From the NCBI GenBank assembly GCA_951802195.1, contig OX637626.1, forward strand, positions 620,001 to 684,000: a stretch of 64,000 bases of DNA, read 5' to 3'. Shown here piece by piece: positions 35,173-44,734 of this stretch. The notes beneath the pieces are model-generated. The model was not told the DNA's origin. It did no database searches and saw nothing but the letters and a program-made list of their open reading frames with translations. The stretch comes from Tausonia pullulans (taxonomy: Eukaryota > Basidiomycota > Tremellomycetes > Cystofilobasidiales > Mrakiaceae). A program made the position numbers and the translations under genes. How positions within the stretch are numbered: position 1 is the stretch's first letter; each line of letters starts with the position of its first letter.

Positions 35173-38100
35173 ATGACCGCCTCCCCTTCTTCGTCCTCGT
35201 CCTCCGATGACAATGACTCCGACTCGCCTCGGCGAGTGCAGCCCTTTAGGGTGGGCCAAATGAGCCAGAAAACCCCCAGTTGACGCCTGACTGAATGACC
35301 ATGCCGATTTGACAGCGACGCATCCGTCATCTGCACACCATCGCCGTCCACAACTTGACGCTGACGCCGCATCGAGATGAGCTTCTGGGCCGCGCGACGA
35401 CCGAGGACCTCGCCGCGTTGAGGGAAGACGGGCTTGGCCGGCGAAGAGCGGTCGACGACTTGGAGCTGGTCTCGAGTGGGAGGCGACGACGGCTGAGTGG
35501 AAGCAACTTCCTGGTGAGTACGGGTATCTTTCTGGTGCTTAGACGAGGTTCTCTAGGTCCTGAGCAAGGGTTGTCCTCTGGTCCTTGCTCGGATCGCGCC
35601 GGGGAATGAGCGGCCCCTTGACCTTCTGCTTTGAGAAGGCATCTCAATATGGAGGGAGAGAGACTCTGAGATGGCCTATTGACATTCAGAGCGACTCCAT
35701 GATTGCTCTTCTAACTGACTTGCATGAACTTCGCGTGTTCCCAGTCCTCCAAACCACACCCCTCATCTCCGACGGCTGCTCGCTCGCCCACGTCGCCCAC
35801 AACACTTTTTCCATCTTCCATACCTCCGCCATCCCCCTCGGCGGTTGGGACTAGCCTGCCCTCAACGTCGGCATCGCTGCCGATGCGGCGGCCTTCATTC
35901 ACGCGAGCACGCGCCTCCTCCCGACTTTCCGCCTCGCCGGCCCTTATCTCCGGCCGACCCCGTAGCAGCTCTCGTGCATCAGTAGGATCCAACGGCTCCG
36001 AAAGGACGGTCCATCTTCGTGGCACAGGTTCTTTAAGGGAGGAAGGGACGATAACGGAGGATGTCGGGGAGGGAACAAGTAGCAGCGCAGCCGAGCTGCT
36101 TGAGATGGACAAGGACGATAGCGACGTCACACTCAAGGCGAAGGAGCGGCTGCTCCGGAGTTTTGTTACCTTGAGGGTGTGTGACGAGGCGGCGGAGAGG
36201 CTGAAGATCCAGCCTGAAGCTGGGCCATTACGAGCGACCACGTCGCCGAAAGAGAGCAGCTCATCCGTCGCACCGTCCTTGACCTCGGACGCTCCAGGCA
36301 TGAAGGGCAAGGGACGTGCTGACTCACCCAGGTTGTCGTCGGCTAGTTGCGCTTCCTTATCAAGAAATTCGTCCTCGTCCCTCTCTCGACCGAGGTCGGC
36401 GTCGTCCGTTCGCTCGCCCGCGTCCTCGCGGCCGACTTCACCTCCCACGTCCAGGCTTTCTCTGTCCATCGACAGCTCTTCTCAAAATCTCACATCTCCT
36501 GAAAACGCTACATCCAGCCGCCCCTCCCGGTCTTCCGGGGCCGACGCTCATACTTTGCCTCGCGCCGCCATGTCCATTTCGAATTCGTCCGACGGCCCAT
36601 CATTCCCCTCAGCCTCCACTAGCCCCGGAGCCTCCACTATCCGAGCACAGCAGATTCGCCGACCTCGGCCGCACTCAATGTTCTCCTCACCCTCAATCCC
36701 AACCCCGCCCATCTCATCATCCTTCATCCCGTCGCAACCCTGGTCACCGCCAAATCCAGAGCGCACGCCATTCTACGTCTCCCCGCTGCATGCCCCGAGT
36801 ACGAACCCTAGGTTCGCGGGAATCGACGCTGAGAGTGATTTTGGACCCTGGGACCGGCGGATATGGCGGGAGGAGAAGGTCGTGCTACAGATCTGGGTCG
36901 ACAAGGCACCGCTCAAGGCTGGGACGGGGACGGCTGAGCCTAGTTCGACAGTCGCATCGAGCGGCGACAATGACGAGGGGTGGAGGGTTTTACGGGAAAT
37001 AGAGATTGACTTGGCCAAGCTGAAGAAATGGAACGGAAAGGTGAGCTGTCTTCTTTGATCCTGTTAGCTGGATCGAGACTGATCTTCTTCTCATGTCTTA
37101 GTCGCCTCTCGCACCGAACACCGTTCTCCTCTCTTTCTCATCCTCTCCCGACGACTTCTACTACGCCTCTTCGACACCCTCCCGCGCCAAACCGACAAAC
37201 TCAACGTTCGAGCGCACCCTCTCAGATGGCGAGCTCGATGCACCCCGGACAGGCCCTCACCGGAGACGAAGGCGTGAGAAGGAGTGGAGCGGCGAGGGCG
37301 ACCTCTACGAGCGGAGTCTCCGGGAGACGCGGATGAAGAAGAGCATCGGGTTCGGCGAGCTTTTGAGGCTAGTCAATCTTGGTAGCGTGCTGAGCGATAC
37401 GGAACGGTCCGCAATGGAGCTGAGGGGGAAGTTGGATGTGGCGTTGGATGCAGCTGAGGGACGACGCCTGGTGCGTGGTCGAATCGTCTCCACTTTGTTC
37501 AGATGGAGCAGTTAGTTGACGACGCTTATATTTCCGCAGGCTCGAGGCGTTAGCGAGAAGCAAGGTGCCATCCGACATTTGGAGGCTGAGCAGGCCAAGG
37601 TGGAGGCTGAGTCCAGCCAGCGTAAGCATAAGTCTTCTTCTTCTGACCTCCCAAGACCTAGACATTGATTTTGAGCGGCGGTCCTTCAGTCGAGCATACA
37701 ATTGCCACCTTGCGTGGAACTCTCCAAAAGCGGCAGGCAACGCTCCTCCGAGGCGAGGATATGCTCGCCTTTGCTCGAGAAGAGACCGAGCAGCTTGAGC
37801 GCTCTGTGACCGAGAAACGGTGCGGGCTTCCCCTCCTTACCTGATTTCAAGCCTTATCTCTGACTTCTACCTCTCTATCTCTTCCTCACAGCAACCAGCG
37901 TAAATCTCTCCTGCCACACTTCGAGACACAGCGAGCCAAGCTCTCTGCCGACCTCGCCCGAATCTTTCCTCTCGTGCCGACCGCCAATTCGCGCTCCCTC
38001 CTCTTCTCTATACTCGACGTCCCCCTCCCCATTCCCACAAACCCCAAAGAGCCAGCGCCGCCTCTCCATCTGCCCCCGTCGGAGTTGCCCCCCGGTTTGG

Positions 38101-39001
38101 TCTTTGACGAGGAGACGGTCGCGACCGCTCTTGGGTATGCGGCCATGGTCGTCTCGCGGCTTGCCGTCTACTTAGGGAGACCTCTGCCATACCCTTTGAC
38201 TTGCGCTGGGAGCCGAAGCTTGGTCAAGGACCCGATCAGCGTCATGCATGGTCCGACGCGGATGTGAGTGGGCGCGTTGTCCTGCACTCAGTCAGAACTG
38301 ACGGACTCGCATCGCCGCCCTCAGGTTTCCCCTCTACTCAAAAGGCATCGAAAAGTACCGCTTCGAATACGCAGTCTTTCTGCTCAACAAAAACGTGGAG
38401 ATGGTGCGCTTTGTTCCTTTCCCTTGCTCGCAATCGCTAGGAGAACCGAGGAGGCTAATGTCTCACCTCCCCTCAGCTCATGGCAGACCGCGACATCCGC
38501 GTGCTTGACATTCGCCACACACTCCCGAATCTTACTCTCCTCCTCACCGTCTCCTCGCATCCGAAGGACGAGCCCTCCGAGGCTCGACGACCCAGCTGCC
38601 CGCGGCCGTCCCCTACAGCAACAGCGACGGCCTCGGCTTCAGCTTTCCCCCACAATGGCGGTGAGCCTCACGCAAGTGGTCAAGATGACCCGATCGTGTT
38701 GGATGACTCGGACCCGGAGGAGTCGCAGGCGACGACGCCCAAAGCGAGCGGGCTGACAAGTCGCTCGTCGATCCCCTTCTGGGGGAGGGGGACGATCCGG
38801 GCCGTCGCGGCGCCGCTTGTCGCCTTGGAGAAGTCGAAGAAGGGTGCAGGGGTTGCGGAAGGCGGGGATGAGGCGGCCTCTCCGAAGGCGGCGGTGGTTG
38901 GGACGACACCGGCGCCGACGACGGACGGTGGGATGGTTCGACCGAGGAGGGGGACGATTGCTCGTGCGTTTGGAGGTCAAGGAGGCGGGCCGAGACAGTG
39001 A
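35173..39001 (+). CDS. UVRAG/Vps38-like subunit of the PI3-kinase complex
   Basis: Likely subunit of the Vps34-Atg6 lipid kinase complex II at endosomes, acting in endosomal sorting. Model: join(35173..35250, 35316..35513, 35745..37040, 37102..37470, 37540..37621, 37690..37819, 37892..38263, 38325..38403, 38477..39001), 1042 residues. A C2-like domain is split by a long Ser/Pro-rich insert: its strands include FVTLRVCDEAAERL, VVLQIWVDKAPL, WRVLREIEIDLAKL and LAPNTVLLSF. A coiled coil follows (about residues 648-740, ATLRGTLQKRQATLL). Then comes the UVRAG/Atg14 domain, with PLTCAGSRSLVKDPIS, FPLYSKGIEKYRFEYAVFLL and LPNLTLLL. The C-terminal 130 residues are disordered. UVRAG/Vps38 fits better than Atg14 because of the C2-like part and the lack of an N-terminal cysteine pair. 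Ends 55 bases from the convergent F-box-like gene. Confidence 0.85.
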
Positions 39002-39056
39002 ATAATTATGTGCCCTTGTTGCTTGGAGAACCAACTCATGCATCTATATAGGCGAA

Positions 39057-41500
39057 TCACTCCATGATGAGGACCTCCGGGTCCATGGGGTCGTCCACCT
39101 CCGCCTCACTGTCATCCACCCACCCGTCTCCATCTCCCTCCTCCCCATTCTCCTCGCTATCCTCATCCTCACTCCCATCCATGACCTCATTCTCGTCTTC
39201 ATCAAAGCTATCGTCGTCGTCGATGCTCGACGCGTCGTCGTCATCGCTCATGAACGCATTTTCCCCTCCCCCGCCGAGCTCCTCGTCCTGAGCCTTCTGG
39301 AAGCGCCAGAGGTTGCTCTTCTCCTCGTAGAAGTCGCCCAGGGGGTCGGCGTCGGCGAAGCGGCAGGGTAGCGGGAAGTGGGCCTGATTGGAGAGAAGGG
39401 TCGTCGCTTCAGCATGTGGCACGGGCGACTGTGTCATGGCCGAACTCACTTTGAACGAGACGTCTTCCTCAATGGCCTCGCGAATAGAGGCCTGGTTGGG
39501 TCCCCTCATCGATGTGACACGGGAAAAGAGGCCTCCGAAGCTGTTCCCAGCGCAGATAGCCGGCGTCAGCCGCCGTCTCTTGTTCTCGGCGGAGCAACAG
39601 AAAGAGGAGGACGTAGAGACTGACCTTTCCAGCTTCGGAGAGAACGCCCACTTCGGTTGGTTATCATCCTCACCACCACCGAGGACCCTCTTCTCGTCCG
39701 CACTGATGTACGGCGAGACGGCGAGCCTTCTCAAGTTGGGGGCCGCCTCCGCGAGCGCATGGAGATGCGAGTACGTCAGCCCCTCCGTGACGATCGCGAG
39801 GTCCTCCAGTTTCGGGTATGCCCTCGCGAGCTCAACAAGGAAGTTCGACCCGAACGAGACGTAAGGGTTCGCGCAGTGGAGCGTCTCGAGCTGGGGTCCC
39901 AGTCGAACGAGGAACGGCTTGAGTGCCTGGATGAGCTTCTTGTGCGGCTTGAAAGGAGTGTGCCTCATCATCGCGGGGCTTGCGAGCGAGAACGACTTGA
40001 GACCCTCGAATCGGCCGAGGAGGGAGGTAAAGTCTGATGCGGGGTGACGCCGCTCGTCGAGCGGGTCGTAGAACGCCTCGTACACGGCGAGGTCCTCGAT
40101 CTTCGCAGGGATGAGAGGGAGGATGTGGCGGAGGAGGGAAGTTGTGAGCGCCGCCGATCGGAACGTCTTGAGCGCCGGGAGGTGGATCTCCCGTGGCGTT
40201 GTCGAGCTGGATGGAACCTTTGCAATCTGGACGGCTCGGAGGTAAAGCTCAGTGAGGGCCTCGAAGCCGTCGAGATGGTAGAGTGACTGGATGGGGAAAG
40301 GGTTTGGCTTGATCCGCGGGAAATTGCGAATGTTCATCGAGAGGCTCGTGAGGGTCTTGGACAGAGGTTTGAGGAGGTGGAGGAAGTTACTCGATTGGTT
40401 GGGGCCGAAGGAGAGGTCGAGCGTATGTAGATGGGTAGTCGAGTGAGAGAGCCAGTTGATCGCGTTGAAGGCGGCGGCCGAATCCGAATGGTAGTAGGCA
40501 TACGTATCATCCTCGTCCTCCTCGAGCTCCTGCTCAGATAATGAAGGGTTAGCGAAAAAGAAAAGAGAGATGAGAGCCTAGCGATGACTCAACACACCTC
40601 GTCCGAGTCTTCCTCATCCTCATCGTCGTCGAGCACGAGTAAGCACCTCTTCAGGGAGGGTCCCACCAGCGGTTCGAGTGTCAAGACAGTCTCGATGTCG
40701 ACTAGCGGTTGGCACCTAGTGATGAACGAGCGTGCAGCATCAGCACGCCGCGTTCAACACGGATATCTCGAATCCTGCGCCCAACGCACTCGAGGACAGA
40801 GACGTTGGGAAACTTGAGCCGGGCAAGGAGATAAGAGTGTATCGAGTCGTCCTGGTCGAACCGGAGGTGTGTGATCAAGGAGGCGTAGATCTGTAGACGC
40901 GCAAGCTCACTCGCCGTGAGAGGGCGGGTTATGAACTGGGACACGGATGCAGAAGGGTAAGTAGCCTTCTCCCAGTTGTATGCATGACCTCCTTCTCCAT
41001 CGATTGACCTTCTGATTGCGGAGCCCGTTCGTCGCCGCCTTGGAGAAGCCGTGAGGGGTCGCCTCCTTCGCGGAGTCTGGAATGACCGCCATGAGCCGAG
41101 AGGCGAACAGTGGCCGGGCGCCCCATAGAGTCCTTGTTTTTGCGGAAGACGAATGTTGAGTAAGCGAGAGATAAAGAAAGAGGCAGCGAGAGACAGACAG
41201 ACAGACAGATACGCACTCGAGGGCGAGAACGGACCACTGGCGCGAGACGCGGGCGCACGTCGCGAGCGAGGCCTCGTTATCGGCCATCTATCGGGCGGGC
41301 AGGAGACCAAATTAGACGGTGGGGCTTAAGATGGAGCAAAAACGACAGATGCTCACCTGCTCGAAGATATTGGCGAGCTGACAGGAGACAGGAACGAGCG
41401 TAGAAGGGTCGTCAGCCCTTCTTCAACGGTGAGGGTCTTAACGTGGTCAACCACCACGCACAAGCTCCGGGACCTCGAAAGGCGCCGTTGGACGTGACAT
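39057..41500 (-). CDS. F-box-like, leucine-rich-repeat-like protein with acidic tail
   Basis: Model: complement(join(39057..39383, 39450..39540, 39625..40529, 40598..40715, 40790..40935, 41009..41132, 41217..41287, 41357..41377, 41462..41500)), 613 residues. The N-terminus fits an F-box: FEVPELLANIFEQ, then LATCARVSRQWSVLALE and TLWGARPLF. The middle has weak leucine-rich repeats (LHTLDLSFG, FEALTELYLRAV, IEDLAVYEAFYD, LEDLAIVTEGL, LRRLAVSPYI). The last 90 residues are highly acidic (DDDDASSIDDDDSFDEDE). A role as substrate receptor of an SCF ubiquitin ligase is inferred; the substrate is unknown. Many fungal lineage-specific F-box/LRR proteins look like this. Exon 2 is only 21 nt. Confidence 0.75.
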
Positions 41501-41966
41501 GCTGGGAGAGGAGGAAAGGTAGGCGTTGAGTGGGCGTTGGTGTCGATGGAGGGTGCAGGAAGGAGAAGACCGATGGGCAGAGAACCCTTTCGCGCCCCGA
41601 CCTCTTCCACGCGCCAGGACTCTCTCGTTCATTTGTCTCTCTGTCTTTTTTTTCTCATCACAGACTAGTGTTATCTCGCTCATATTCATCCAAGGCACTG
41701 AAGCAAGAGCGCGGATCTAAAGGCGCAATCATCGCTAACTCACTCTCCCTCACAAACGAGGATCAACAAGCGCGCGCCAAAGGCAGTCAACAACCTCTTC
41801 CCAAGGCGCCATACAGCGGGATCTTTTGTTGTACATAATTCATAAGATGAAGGCAAGCCACAGCTATGGGTTGGTCTACAAAGACGTCGACCTGCCGGAT
41901 GGAAGAGAGAGAGTGTGACCCAAGTGTCAGCTTCACATGCTGCCTCCCGCATGACGAATGACAGAC
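41501..41966. other. Region between NFU1 stop and F-box-like gene start
   Basis: 466 bases in tandem minus-strand orientation. Holds the F-box-like gene promoter and the NFU1 3' end. A T-rich stretch lies near 41645-41655. Nothing else seen. Confidence 0.4.
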
Positions 41967-43050
41967 CTATGGCTCCTGCTTCGAGGCCAGCCGCTGCTCA
42001 AACTTGGCGAATTCATCAAGTGCGACCTGCTCCTCCTCGTCGAGGATCTGGGGCGAGAAAGAAAGAGAAAAGAGGTATGCGCCACAGGAGGTCGGGTGCG
42101 TCAGTAAGCGAGCGCGCATATCTACTGGGATGAGACCAGACCCAAGACCCACCTGCTCAACCGTCGTCACCTCCGGGACATAGTGCATCAACATGCGCTC
42201 GATGCCGCTCTTCAGCGTGACGGCGCTCGAGGAGCAACCACGGCAGCTGCCTTTCAGCCGGACCTTGACGATGCCCGAGTCCTCATCCATGCCAAGGAAC
42301 TCGAGGTCCCCTCCGTCCTCCATGATGCTCGGCCTGATCCGCGTCGCAAGTAGATCCTTGACCATCGCGACGACCTCCGAGTCCGTTTCGAGGATCCTGG
42401 TGTCCTCCGGCTCGCCATTCTCCTCCTCGCGGGCCTCCTTCGAGTCGGCCCGGAAGAGGGGAGCGCCGGAGGAGAAGTGTTCCATGATGATAGAGAACAC
42501 CTCGGGCTTGATGAGCGACCAAGGCGTCGCCTCGTCCTTCTGAACAGAGACGAAGTCCGGACCGTAGAAGACGGAGAGAACGCCCTCGATACCCATGAGC
42601 CGGAGGGCTAGCGGGGAAGCCAGCGCGGCTTTGGTGGTGAGAAATTCGTGTGTACCGCCAGAGGAAAGGACGGCCGTGCCCGGGATGAACTGGAGCGAGT
42701 TGGGGTTCGGCGTCGTCTGGGTCTGGACGAAGAGCGAGCGGGCTAGTTGTGGGCAACGGTGGATCAATGAGTCAGCCAATCTGCCCGGAGCGCGACCAAC
42801 GAGGTGGGATGACCGATGACAGACGTCAGTGAACGCCACGGCCAGAGACCCTATACATACCAAGCTTGGGCCGGGGAGTGAGGCTAGAGGCGGAAACGAC
42901 AGCCGAGGACCGATAGGGTGCCGTCGACGACGAGACGAGGACGCTGAAGCAGCGACGCGATGCGGCGGCGGCCTGGCGGGGGACGGCTGCTGTGCGGAGG
43001 GCGGAGCGGACGAGGGAGACCGCCGACCGAGAAGACGAGGACGCTGCCAT
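41967..43050 (-). CDS. NFU1: NFU1, mitochondrial iron-sulfur cluster carrier
   Basis: Late-acting [4Fe-4S] cluster carrier of the mitochondrial matrix that delivers clusters to enzymes such as lipoate synthase. Model: complement(join(41967..42047, 42153..42742, 42861..43050)), 286 residues. The first exon gives an Arg/Ser/Ala-rich mitochondrial presequence. The Nfu N-terminal domain follows: TQTTPNPNSLQFIPG, LMGIEGVLSVFYGPDFVSV. Then comes the NifU-like C-terminal domain with the cluster-binding CxxC: IRPSIMEDGGDLEF, VKVRLKGSCRGCSSS, LKSGIERMLMHYVPEV. The short tail is acidic, ending SKQEP. Start 210 bases from the divergent ZIM17 start. Confidence 0.95.
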
Positions 43051-43260
43051 ACTGAGAGGGGGGACGAACGGGCGAGAAGGGAGAATGGTGGTTGGCTGGC
43101 TGGTTGGCTGGCTGGCCGAAAGAACGGGCGAGAGTGGAGGGCCGTTCTCGCCGCCTCCGGCCGCTGAGCACGGATCGAGCCGGGCCACGCCTCCTCTGAC
43201 GCATCCTTCTCTTTCTCAGTCGCTCGGGCGCCCACGACTCTCATTCTCACTCCTGCACCC
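43051..43260. promoter_or_regulatory. Bidirectional promoter region of NFU1 and ZIM17
   Basis: Only 210 bases separate the two divergent start codons, so the promoters must overlap or be shared. It contains a perfect 12-base direct repeat (GTTGGCTGGCTG, two copies, 43091-43114). No TATA box is evident. Confidence 0.55.
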
Positions 43261-44171
43261 ATGCCGGCCTCTTCTCTCCGCTCGCTCGCTCGCTCGTTCC
43301 GACGCCCCCTCTCCTCTCCCCTCTCCGCCCCCACCGCCGCCGCCTGCCCGGCGCTCGTTCGGCCCCGGTTCGCTTCCCCCGTCCGACCAGCAGCCCTCCC
43401 TCTCTCTGCGAGGCGGTGGAACTCGTCCGTCCCGACGCCCCCGCCGGCGCTTGCTGCTCCTGAGGGTCCTCAATCTGCGGCTGCGGAGGGCGGTGAGGCT
43501 TCCGAGGGCATCAAGGCCACCTGGGTGCCCGCCGAGGGTCAGCCGGCCGGCCCACTGCGACTGCCCAAGGACGACCCTAAGCTGTCAGTAGCATGCCCTT
43601 CTCTCCTTTCCTTTGAAACAGACGGACGAACACTGAACGTGACTTTGTCCTGTGCCCCGCAAGCGCCCTCACCTTCACCTGCACCGCCGAAATCGTATCG
43701 ACGGAGACGACCGTGGAGGTGGCCGAGGGCGATGTCCGGACGTGCTCCCACCGGAGTTCGCACACCATCTCCAAGCAGGCGTACACGAGTGGTATTGTGC
43801 TCATCCAATGCCCTGAGTGTGAGAACCGGTGCGTCATCTCTCTTTGTGCGCGGGAGAGTTGCGGGCGTCGCTGTTCCATGTGCTTTGTCACAGACAGGCT
43901 AGACAGGACCGGGGGCGGGGGCAGAGACGGCGCTCCCTTCTCCTCTCGCTCGCTGTTTCTTTCTGTTTCCCTCCCATCTCGACGACTAACACAAGCTCTG
44001 TGTCTAACCAGGCATCTGATCGCCGACCACCTCGGTTGGTTCCCGGAGATCACCCAAGGGTCCGGCGAGAAGCGCGTTCTGAGGACGATCGAGGACATCA
44101 TGCAGGAGAAGGGCGAGACTGTTCGAAGGGGGATCCAGCATGGCGAAGGAGGCAACATTGAGGTCTTTTAG
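43261..44171 (+). CDS. ZIM17: Zim17/Hep1 (DNLZ), mitochondrial Hsp70 escort protein
   Basis: Zinc protein that keeps mitochondrial Hsp70 soluble and active, needed for import and iron-sulfur biogenesis. Model: join(43261..43583, 43664..43828, 44012..44171), 215 residues. The N-terminal 100 residues are Arg/Ser/Ala-rich, a mitochondrial presequence plus linker. The DNL zinc ribbon follows: ALTFTC, then RSSHTISKQAYTSGIVLIQ, CPEC, and the signature RHLIADHLGWF. In the first zinc knuckle the two cysteines, in FTC and TCSH, are separated by 20 residues in this reading instead of two. I found no plausible intron to remove that insert. The second pair (CPEC) is normal. Divergent from NFU1. Confidence 0.92.
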
Positions 44172-44734
44172 ATGACACATGGATGCCTGAGTGTCTGTCG
44201 GTGTGTGAGTGTGGAGAGAGAGAGAGCACAGCTCGGGTGTGGCCGAGTCCATGTCACGCTGTGACAACACACCTCAGCACTCTACAACAGCTTTTTCCTG
44301 GCAGAGGTGGAGCTGTCCTGGGAGCATGGAAAGTCTCACAAGCGATTGATGAAACAAAAAAGCTGGCAATCCATGTGTTGTGACAGCAAATCGCGCACAC
44401 GCACAGGCGTTACCTCGTTCATCTTTCACCGACGACTTTCGCCCATCCGAACCCCTTCTGATGAGCTTCCTCCATCACCACTGAACTACAAAGTGATGAG
44501 TGGGAGCCACCACAACGAAGACGACAGACACCTTGGCGACTCGCTCGACCCCGCTCTTGACTCCGCATCGCCTCGCCTGGCGAGCTCGCCCCTCGGACCG
44601 CGCTTCCCCCCCCCCCCCCCCTCCGACCATCACCGCCGTAACCACCTCAACCTCCCCCTTGCTGCCCGCCCAGAGTGTCGCGGCCATCCCTTCCGTCTCT
44701 CCCGTTTTCCTCCCGCTCAGTCAACCAGCCGGCC
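44172..44734. other. Region between ZIM17 and VPS35, with C16 tract
   Basis: 563 bases in tandem orientation. Carries the ZIM17 3' end and the VPS35 promoter and leader. A run of 16 C lies at about 44606-44621, 114 bases before the VPS35 start. No gene seen. Confidence 0.5.
44606..44621 (+). repeat. Homopolymeric C tract (C16) in VPS35 leader
   Basis: Sixteen C in a row in the presumed 5' leader of VPS35. Length is likely to vary between strains and to be error-prone in sequencing. Confidence 0.8.

Noticed and set aside
40702-40715. A 14-nt intron in the F-box-like gene
   Set aside because: Too short to splice. A donor at 40789 with an acceptor before 40715 gives a 74-nt intron and the correct frame.
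42826-43188. Frame reading through the NFU1 start into the divergent promoter
   Set aside because: It has no independent ATG of its own that fits, and the NFU1 presequence starting at 43050 explains the coding part.
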